NCBI GenBank assembly: GCA_017695115.1
Contig: JADILV010000021.1
Coordinates: forward strand, 62,001 to 126,000
DNA: 64,000 nucleotides
Direction of reading: 5' to 3'
Source: Candidatus Cryptobacteroides avicola
GTDB lineage: Bacteria > Bacteroidota > Bacteroidia > Bacteroidales > UBA932
The notes under the pieces are model-generated. The model had not been told where the DNA came from. It worked only from the letters and a program-made list of their open reading frames with translations, and searched no databases. A program made the translations under genes and the position numbers. Position 1 is the first letter of the stretch, and the number at the start of each line of letters is the position of its first letter. Below are positions 57,222-64,000 of this stretch, in pieces.

Positions 57222-58730
57222 ATGAGATTAAATATGAAATTAAAATATGTTCTTCTGTTATTGTTGCTTTTTGCCTGTGTGGAATCTTCTTTTTCTCATA
57301 CCAGACCAGTGAAAGGTACATGGGTGAATCTGTTCTGGCAGGATGAAAGGAACAATTACATGAATCCCCGGTATATGGATATTACCGATCCTCTTCTTTG
57401 GAAGACCAAGATTGAAGAACTGCATGATATGGGGATGGAGTATGTGGTGATAATGGCTGTGGCAAATGAGGAGAGAGCCTGCTACCCGTCCGGATTTATG
57501 GAACCTGCGTATCCTGAAGACAGACAGAGTCCTGTCGAGGCAATAATGGAGGCTGCTGATGAGTGTGGCATGAGTGTTTTCATGAGCTGTGGCTGGGCGA
57601 AGAACCAGCTGGACAATCTGAAGGACCCCGATGTGAAAGAGACACAGTTGAGAATAATGGAGGAGACTGCACGGCTGTTTTCGGGCCACAAGTCGTTTTA
57701 TGGGTGGTATCTGCCTGTGGAGGACAGCTTTGAGCCTGTCCTTTCCGATCATGCGGTGCAAGCTGTCAATGCTCTTGCCGCCAGAGCAAGAGAACTGACT
57801 CCTGGCAAGATGGTCATGATATCGCCGTACGGACTGTGCAATGCTGACTATGCCTCCCCGAAATTCGCGGAGCAGATCCGCAGACTGAAAGTGGATATAA
57901 TAGCTTATCAGGATGAGGTGGGATGTGTCAGGGAACCTATGCCTATGAGGCGGATGAAGGAACATTTCAAGATTCTGGGTGACATACACGAGGAGACCGG
58001 GATAAGGTTCTGGGCTAATGTCGAGTCTTTTACATGGGACCGGGAAACTAACAGCTGGTATTCTTCTCTTGTCCCTGCCGCATTCGGAAGGTATCTGTCC
58101 CAGCTGGTCGGTGTCTCGCAGGCAGGTGTCGACAATGTTCTGAGCTTTTCGATATACGGGATTTATGACAGGCCCGGATCCCCTTTCCCTCTAGGGCAGC
58201 CGGTGTGGTCCAATGTTGCATACAATGACTACATGGACTGGCTGTCTGGAAAAGGACGGTGGCCTCTTCTGGAAGCTACTTTCTATGACAGTGTGGCTAA
58301 CGGTGCCCAAGGAAAGACTGTGTCTGCTTCTGGGGCTTCCTGTCCTTCTTTGCTCACAGACGGCGATTTCGGGTATGAAGACTGTGGAGCTTCTCAGTGG
58401 TGCCGCTTTGACGGAGGTAAGATGGAGGCTGTGATTGATCTGGAGAATATCGCCGAAATATGTTCTTTGGCTGTGCGTTTCCTTAATTATGCTCATGCTG
58501 CTGTCTCTATTCCTCGTATTGTGGACTTTTATGTGTCAGATACCGGCGAATGTTTTGAGAAAGTGAGTACAGTGGTTATGGACAATACTCCTAATGTTTT
58601 GCATGACTGCTGGATAGATCTGGCTTCAACGGGACCCGTGTCAGCGAGGGGCAGGTATGTCAAGGTGGTGGCGGAATGCGAGGATGGTGATATTTGCTGT
58701 GACGAAATTTTCATCAACCCTGTATTTTAG
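57222..58730 (+). CDS. DUF4434-type protein with C-terminal discoidin-like domain
   Basis: GTWVNLFWQDERN, MGMEYVVIMAVANEERACYPSG, GWYLPVEDSFEPVLSD, C-terminal jelly-roll-like region. Confidence 0.68.
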   Translation: MRLNMKLKYVLLLLLLFACVESSFSHTRPVKGTWVNLFWQDERNNYMNPRYMDITDPLLWKTKIEELHDMGMEYVVIMAVANEERACYPSGFMEPAYPEDRQSPVEAIMEAADECGMSVFMSCGWAKNQLDNLKDPDVKETQLRIMEETARLFSGHKSFYGWYLPVEDSFEPVLSDHAVQAVNALAARARELTPGKMVMISPYGLCNADYASPKFAEQIRRLKVDIIAYQDEVGCVREPMPMRRMKEHFKILGDIHEETGIRFWANVESFTWDRETNSWYSSLVPAAFGRYLSQLVGVSQAGVDNVLSFSIYGIYDRPGSPFPLGQPVWSNVAYNDYMDWLSGKGRWPLLEATFYDSVANGAQGKTVSASGASCPSLLTDGDFGYEDCGASQWCRFDGGKMEAVIDLENIAEICSLAVRFLNYAHAAVSIPRIVDFYVSDTGECFEKVSTVVMDNTPNVLHDCWIDLASTGPVSARGRYVKVVAECEDGDICCDEIFINPVF

Positions 58731-58764
58731 ACAAGATGAAGTGAAATCTAATGAACTGAACAAT

Positions 58765-59940
58765 ATGGATAATCTGGATTTTGCAGCTTTGGCTCTACAG
58801 TATAAGGCCGAACTGCTTGATAACTGTCTCCCGTTCTGGCTTGGGAATTCTCAGGATACTGAATATGGAGGTTATTTCAGCTGTCTGAACAGGGACGGAA
58901 GTGTATATGATACAGACAAATTCATCTGGCTGCAGGGTAGGGAAGTGTGGCTGTTCGCCATGCTGTACAACAATGTGGAGAAGAAGCAGGAGTGGCTCGA
59001 CTGTGCATTGCAGGGCGGGGAGTTCCTCAGGAAGTACGGGCATGACGGGAATTATAATTTCTATTTCTCCCTGAACCGAGAAGGGCAGCCTCTGATCCAG
59101 CCGTACAATATCTTTTCAAACACTTTCGCCTGCATGGGGTTTGCCCAGCTTGCAAAGGCTACCGGGAAAGCAGAGTATGCGGATATAGCGAAAAAGACTT
59201 TTGACAGGATTTTGGCAAGAAAGGACAACCCTAAAGGTATATGGGAGAAATCCTATCCCGGAACCAGACCGATGAAGGGGTTCTCTCTGCCGATGATAAT
59301 CTGCAATATGGCTCTCGAGATAGAAGATATCATAGAAGACAAGAGTCTGCTTGACAGGACGATCGAAACATGCCTGCATGAAGTGCTCGAAGTCTTTTAT
59401 AAGGATGAGGTGGGGATGATGGTCGAGAATGTCTCGTCGGTAGATGGCAGCCTCATTGATTGCTTTGAGGGAAGGGTGATCAATCCTGGCCATAACCTTG
59501 AGGCGATGTGGTTTCTGATGGACCTCGGCGTGCGTTTGAAAGACAGATCTCTGATAGACAGGGCAGTGAAGATAGCTCTTAATGTGATAGAATATGGCTG
59601 GGACAAGGAATACGGTGGGATATTCTATTTCATGGACCGCAAGGGTTATCCTCAGCAGCAGCTCGAGTGGGACCAGAAGCTCTGGTGGGTGCATATCGAG
59701 TCATCTATCGCGATGCTGAAGGCTTATAGCCTTACCGGGAACAAGGAATGCCTGTCGTGGTTTAAAAAGCTGCACGAGTATATGTGGACTCATTTCAAGG
59801 ACAGCGAATTTCCGGAATGGTTCGGATATCTGAACCGCAGAGGCGAAGTCCTGCTGCCTTTGAAAGGAGGAAAGTGGAAGGGCTGTTTCCATGTCCCGAG
59901 AGGACTGTATCAGATATGGAAGCTGCTTGAGCAGTGCTGA
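58765..59940 (+). CDS. AGE (N-acylglucosamine 2-epimerase) family epimerase/isomerase
   Basis: GGYFSCLNRDGSVYDTDKFIWLQGREVWLFAMLYN, FEGRVINPGHNLEAMWFLMDLG, QLEWDQKLWWVHIESS. Confidence 0.9.
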   Translation: MDNLDFAALALQYKAELLDNCLPFWLGNSQDTEYGGYFSCLNRDGSVYDTDKFIWLQGREVWLFAMLYNNVEKKQEWLDCALQGGEFLRKYGHDGNYNFYFSLNREGQPLIQPYNIFSNTFACMGFAQLAKATGKAEYADIAKKTFDRILARKDNPKGIWEKSYPGTRPMKGFSLPMIICNMALEIEDIIEDKSLLDRTIETCLHEVLEVFYKDEVGMMVENVSSVDGSLIDCFEGRVINPGHNLEAMWFLMDLGVRLKDRSLIDRAVKIALNVIEYGWDKEYGGIFYFMDRKGYPQQQLEWDQKLWWVHIESSIAMLKAYSLTGNKECLSWFKKLHEYMWTHFKDSEFPEWFGYLNRRGEVLLPLKGGKWKGCFHVPRGLYQIWKLLEQC

Positions 59941-59950
59941 TGTGTAAAGA

Positions 59951-59995
59951 CAGTAAACAAAGAGGGTGGCCCGGAGCCACCCTCTTTGTTTACTG
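59951..59995. terminator. Long perfect bidirectional terminator (20-bp arms)
   Basis: cagtaaacaaagagggtggc-ccgga-gccaccctctttgtttactg. Confidence 0.8.
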
Positions 59996-60007
59996 CGGTG
60001 ATACGCT

Positions 60008-62272
60008 TCAGTCTAAACGGATTCTGACTTTCTGGTCCTGGACCATGATGTAGTAATCCCCTTTTTCCAGGAAACGGTTCCCGTCTGGCCCGATGAAGCT
60101 GAAGTCCCTTTCAGGGTCTATGTGGAACGTGAATGTCCTGCTTTCTCCTTTCCGTATCATTTTCTTCTCGAAATGTCTGAGCTCTTTGACGGGCCTGGTG
60201 ATGCTGCAGTAAGGGTCGCAGATGTACCAGAGCACTGTTTCTTTGCCGTCCATGCCCCCAGTGTTGGAGACTGTTATTTCGGCAGTCAGGGTCTGTCCTT
60301 CTTTTATCGTAAGCACATTGTCTCCTGTATCTGTATACCTGTCTGATCCATAGATACATACTTTGAGAGGACTGTAATCGAAGTCTGTATAGCTCAGTCC
60401 GTAGCCGAACTCATACATCGGTGTGCTCTGTATGTCCTGATACCGTCCGGCCCGTTCTGTCCTGGCGGCATTGCGCTGATTATAGTAGATAGGAATCTGT
60501 CCTGTGGTATATGGAAATGTTACTGCCAGCTTTCCGGAAGGGTTATATCTGCCTGTAAGTATCCCTGCTACTGCAGGGCCTGTCATTACTCCAGGTTGCC
60601 AGATTTCCATGACCGCATCTGCCATAGGGGCTATTCTTGTGAGGTCGAGAGGTCGTCCGCTGGACAGCAGAACAGCTATGGGTTTCCCTGTCTTGTCGAG
60701 CTCTTCCAGGAGTTTTTCCTGTATCTGGGGAAGTGCGATGGTGGAGCGGGACGCGTTTTCTCCGCTCCATGCCCGTTTTTCTCCGAGGCACAGGACGACA
60801 ATGTCGGCTGCCTCGGCAGCAGCCGTCGCTTCATGGAATCCAGACGTGTCTTCCCCGTCGAAGTCACATCCCATGGCATAGATAATCTCCGATTCGTCTC
60901 CGAGTTCTGCTTTCAGTCCGTCATAGATGCTGATGACATCTTCTTCTATTCCGCGACCTTCCCATGAGCCGAGCATGTCAAACCTGTTCTTTACGACAGG
61001 GCCGATCAGTGCTATTCTGGCTCCTTTTTTAAGGGGAAGGACATCGGATTCGTTTTTAAGCAGTACCATGGATTCCTGTGCGAGCTGCTCTGCGACTTCC
61101 TTGTATTCCGGCAGAAGGAACCGTTCGCTCTGCGGCTTTTCTACTGTGTACGGCTCCTCGAAAAGTCCGAGTCTGAATTTCAGCCTGAGCACACGTCTTA
61201 CTGCGTCATCAAGCCGTTCTTCGGATACTTTGCCTTCCTTGACCAGATCCGCCAGATTCTCTACATAGCAGTTGTCTACCATGTCCATGTCCAGACCGGC
61301 GTTGAATGCGTACATTGTCGCCTGTTTCCTGTCCGGGGCCATACCTTGCGTGACAAGCTGGTCCACTGCATTCCAGTCGCTTACTACGAAACCTGAGTGC
61401 GCCCATTTCTCTTTCAGGATTTCCGTCATCGTATAATGCTTGGCCGATGCCGGTATTCCGCTGATGGCATTGAAAGAGCTCATGAGAGTCGCCGCTCCGG
61501 CTTTGACCCCTGCCTCGAAAGAGGGCAGATATGTGTCCCATAATGTCTGTCTCGATATTTCTGTGGCTACATAGTCTCGTCCTGCTTCTGAGGCTCCGTA
61601 TCCCACATAGTGTTTAAGGCATGCCGCTATGCTGCCATCGTCCGCAAGGTCGTCTCCCTGATACGCTTTTACCGAAACGGCGCTCATAGTCGAACAGAGG
61701 TAAGGGTCTTCCCCGAACCCTTCTGCAATCCTGCCCCATCTCCCGTCTCTGGCTATGTCTACCATCGGTGAGAATGTCCAGTCTATTCCTGCCGATATGG
61801 CTTCCCTGGCTGCCACGCGGCAGGCCTGTGCCACGAGGTCCGTGTTCCATGAAGCCGCTTGTCCGAGGGGGATGGGGAATACTGTCCTGAACCCGTGTAT
61901 CACATCGAAACCGAACAGTATGGGTATCCCCAGCCTGGTGTTCTCAACCGCTTCTTTCTGCATGGCATTGCGCAGCTGTGGCTCGACTCCGACAAATATC
62001 AGCGAACCTTCTTTTCCGGAAAATTTCTTGACAGTTTCTCCTATGTTGTTGATGTTGTCGTTGTTCCCGAGTACATACTGGCTGAGCTGCAGGACTTTCT
62101 CCTCAAGAGTCATTCTCGACAGCAGGTCTCCTACTCTGTCGTCTATGGGTGCGTCCGGATTTTTATAGATTATTTCCTTTTTGTCTGTACTTCCTTCTCT
62201 TGCTATGGCCGTCCATGTGTGTGGAGTCAGAGTCAGGATGAGACCTGTGAGAATAAAAAGATTCAATTTCAT
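60008..62272 (-). CDS. Glycoside hydrolase family 3 protein (beta-glucosidase-like)
   Basis: GIPILFGFDVIHGFRTVFPIPLGQAASWN, GFVVSDWNAVDQL, C-terminal fibronectin III-like domain. Confidence 0.92.
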   Translation of the reverse strand: MKLNLFILTGLILTLTPHTWTAIAREGSTDKKEIIYKNPDAPIDDRVGDLLSRMTLEEKVLQLSQYVLGNNDNINNIGETVKKFSGKEGSLIFVGVEPQLRNAMQKEAVENTRLGIPILFGFDVIHGFRTVFPIPLGQAASWNTDLVAQACRVAAREAISAGIDWTFSPMVDIARDGRWGRIAEGFGEDPYLCSTMSAVSVKAYQGDDLADDGSIAACLKHYVGYGASEAGRDYVATEISRQTLWDTYLPSFEAGVKAGAATLMSSFNAISGIPASAKHYTMTEILKEKWAHSGFVVSDWNAVDQLVTQGMAPDRKQATMYAFNAGLDMDMVDNCYVENLADLVKEGKVSEERLDDAVRRVLRLKFRLGLFEEPYTVEKPQSERFLLPEYKEVAEQLAQESMVLLKNESDVLPLKKGARIALIGPVVKNRFDMLGSWEGRGIEEDVISIYDGLKAELGDESEIIYAMGCDFDGEDTSGFHEATAAAEAADIVVLCLGEKRAWSGENASRSTIALPQIQEKLLEELDKTGKPIAVLLSSGRPLDLTRIAPMADAVMEIWQPGVMTGPAVAGILTGRYNPSGKLAVTFPYTTGQIPIYYNQRNAARTERAGRYQDIQSTPMYEFGYGLSYTDFDYSPLKVCIYGSDRYTDTGDNVLTIKEGQTLTAEITVSNTGGMDGKETVLWYICDPYCSITRPVKELRHFEKKMIRKGESRTFTFHIDPERDFSFIGPDGNRFLEKGDYYIMVQDQKVRIRLD

Positions 62273-62291
62273 CTGATGAAAATTCAAATAA

Positions 62292-63380
62292 TTATAGATT
62301 GAAGTATTCCTTGTATCTGTCGAAAAGATGTCCGGCCTGCAGATAGGCTGACTGCGGGCTCATGAAATGCGAAAATTCGAAGGTGATAGCCTTGTCATAT
62401 CCGCACCGTGCCGCCGCTTCCAGTTTCATCCTCAGCTTGTCGAACTTGATAGGCAGGAAATTGATAGGCATATCACGGTCAAAAGTTTCGGCATTGGTCC
62501 AGCACTGCATCCCGTATTTGTCTGCAAGTTTTTTATTTACAGTAAAGAATGCGTCAAGTTCATCGTAGTCGATGTGTCCGTCCTGGAATGCGCACGCGTC
62601 TACGACATCGTGTATCCCGTCGAATATCTCGTTCCATTCTTTTTCGTGCTGGGCTACCGATACTGCCTGGTCGTTGGTCATTTTGCCTGTGCCCATTATG
62701 GCTTTCTTGCCGTCAATCCACGGGGAAATGAATGTCGGCAGCCCGCCTGAAACATCTTTGCACTGTTTTCCCAGCGCATGGAAGGCGTCTATAGCCCCTT
62801 TGGTCTTGCGGCTGATTTCTCCGCTGATATACCATCCTCCGAAACTGTCGTATTTTTCCCCGTACATTCTCCAGACTTCATCGATGACATATTTGTTGTC
62901 TTCAATCTCGTAAGACAGGTCTCCGGTATCCCAGTATTTTCCGGAATCATACAGCCCGAACCAGAACTTCATCCCGTATTTCTGCGCCAGTCTCAGGAAC
63001 ATGTCTATCAGGTCGACAGAAGGCATGTAACATCCTTTCTTCAAGAGGTACGGAGAAGGGTAGGTGATGAATTTGCGGTATCCGGAACGTATCACTATCA
63101 CCGTATCTATCCCTATGGATTTCATGTATCTGAAATCGGCGTCCCATTCCTTTTCGCCCCAGTTCTGGTGCGGGATGTCATGGGAAATCTCGTCAAGGAA
63201 AGTCCCGGTAATCTTGAGCCCCTGCGCTTTCGGGACGATAAGGCCTCCGGTGCTGTCTTGGTTTGCCGCGCGGCTCCCGCCTGCCGGGGAACATGAGCTG
63301 ACTGACAATATGCCCGGCGCAGCTATGGCTGAAGCTGCTGCGGCTGCTGCTGTTTTCAGGAATGATCTGCGGTCTGTCAT
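62292..63380 (-). CDS. DUF4434-type protein with Tat-like signal and lipobox
   Basis: MTDRRSFLKTAAAAAASAIAAPGILSVSSC; KITGTFLDEISHDIPHQNWGEKEWDADFRYMKSIGIDTVIVIRSGY. Confidence 0.7.
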   Translation of the reverse strand: MTDRRSFLKTAAAAAASAIAAPGILSVSSCSPAGGSRAANQDSTGGLIVPKAQGLKITGTFLDEISHDIPHQNWGEKEWDADFRYMKSIGIDTVIVIRSGYRKFITYPSPYLLKKGCYMPSVDLIDMFLRLAQKYGMKFWFGLYDSGKYWDTGDLSYEIEDNKYVIDEVWRMYGEKYDSFGGWYISGEISRKTKGAIDAFHALGKQCKDVSGGLPTFISPWIDGKKAIMGTGKMTNDQAVSVAQHEKEWNEIFDGIHDVVDACAFQDGHIDYDELDAFFTVNKKLADKYGMQCWTNAETFDRDMPINFLPIKFDKLRMKLEAAARCGYDKAITFEFSHFMSPQSAYLQAGHLFDRYKEYFNL

Positions 63381-63507
63381 AAAAAAATAATTTAAATTTA
63401 TTATTAATGAATCAACCACAAAAATAGAAAAATAATTAATAAAACATCCTTATTCGATAATAAAAAATTTTATAATTAAATATTTGTTAAATAAATATAT
63501 TTGATGT

Positions 63508-63538
63508 TTTGTCTATAGAATAAAAATACATATCTTTG
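63508..63538 (+). promoter_or_regulatory. Promoter of terminal susC-like gene (TTTG / TATCTTTG, 19-bp spacer)
   Basis: TTTG 63508-63511, TATCTTTG 63531-63538; ATG at 63623. Confidence 0.65.
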
Positions 63539-63622
63539 CGGTGTGTTATTAAAATATTTTCAGAATCACTGTTTTTAATTGTTCTGCACCCTATTATAAA
63601 ACATATATTTAAACGTTTTATT

Positions 63623-64000
63623 ATGAATTTAAACTTAAAAAATGAAAAACTACTCGGAAAATTGGCGATGGTCATTTTTCTGGGGGTATTGTCTGGCGGA
63701 ATTCAAATGTTCGCCGGTTCTTCTGATCTTGGGGGGGGCATAACGCTCCAGCAGCAAGACACGAAGCAGATTGAAGGCATCGTGCTGGATGAAAACAGGC
63801 AGCCTGTGGCCGGTGCGAGCGTCGCTATTGCGGACGACCTTTCTGTAGGTACCATCACGGATGTAGATGGTGAATTTTCTATTTCTGTTCCTGGAAATTC
63901 AGATGTCATTGTGTCTTTTATAGGGTATAAGGATGCGGTGGTCCCTACACAGGGGGTGACGTATCTTGAAGTCCAGCTCATTCCTGATGCACAGGTGCTT
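63623..64000 (+). CDS. SusC/RagA-type TonB-linked outer-membrane protein, N-terminal part (truncated by window end), with G8 tract
   Basis: MNLNLKNEKLLGKLAMVIFLGVLSGGIQMFAGSSDLGGGITLQQQDTKQIEGIVLDENRQPVAGASVAIADDLSVGTITDVDGEFSISVPGNSDVIVSFIGYKD read directly; open to window end. Confidence 0.85.
   Translation, partial: MNLNLKNEKLLGKLAMVIFLGVLSGGIQMFAGSSDLGGGITLQQQDTKQIEGIVLDENRQPVAGASVAIADDLSVGTITDVDGEFSISVPGNSDVIVSFIGYKDAVVPTQGVTYLEVQLIPDAQVL
63731..63738 (+). repeat. Homopolymeric G8 tract within susC-like gene
   Basis: tctgatcttGGGGGGGGcataacgctcc. Confidence 0.95.

Noticed and set aside
1-64000. Many long ORFs on the opposite strand or other frames of clear genes (e.g. 9887-11026 -, 24231-25433 +, 18717-19616 +, 30992-31918 -, 14884-15930 +)
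   Set aside because: They overlap strongly supported coding genes, show low-complexity or arginine/serine-rich composition expected of shadow frames, and match no family I recognise.
1-64000. CRISPR arrays, rRNA, transposase, integrase, phage genes
   Set aside because: No regularly spaced direct repeats, rRNA signatures or mobile-element proteins were seen in the sequence or ORF track.

Overview
This 64 kb window reads as a Bacteroidota (Bacteroidales-like) chromosome segment: -33 TTTG / -7 TAnnTTTG promoters, SusC/SusD pairs, DUF3078/DUF4136/DUF4251 proteins and ROK/MFS/SusCD sugar loci. It starts inside proS and carries tilS, cutC, sppA, a TonB receptor with an HMA protein, an NfnAB/GltA-like pair, a radical SAM/SPASM enzyme with two tandem lipoproteins, a SusC/SusD/lipoprotein locus without enzymes, hisS, an EamA transporter, tRNA-fMet, hicAB, two tRNA-Lys, envelope and sugar genes (LpxH-like, GT, manC, pgi, MsbA-like) and a >20 kb polysaccharide-utilisation-like locus (ROK, MFS, SusC/D, DUF4838 x2, DUF5107-TPR, DUF4434 x3, AGE epimerase, GH3). 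It ends inside a second SusC-like gene. Main second-look items: (1) both SusC genes of the 43-64 kb locus carry a 9- or 8-nt poly-G tract at the end of the signal-peptide region, where a +1 or -1 slip gives a stop within a few codons, so they are candidate phase-variable glycan transporters; (2) a radical SAM/tandem-lipoprotein cassette followed by an unannotated 29-aa membrane peptide ORF; (3) a repeated inverted motif around and inside hicAB; (4) a glycan locus dominated by DUF proteins; (5) several structured intergenic elements. Family names come from recognising the translated sequence; no database search was run.
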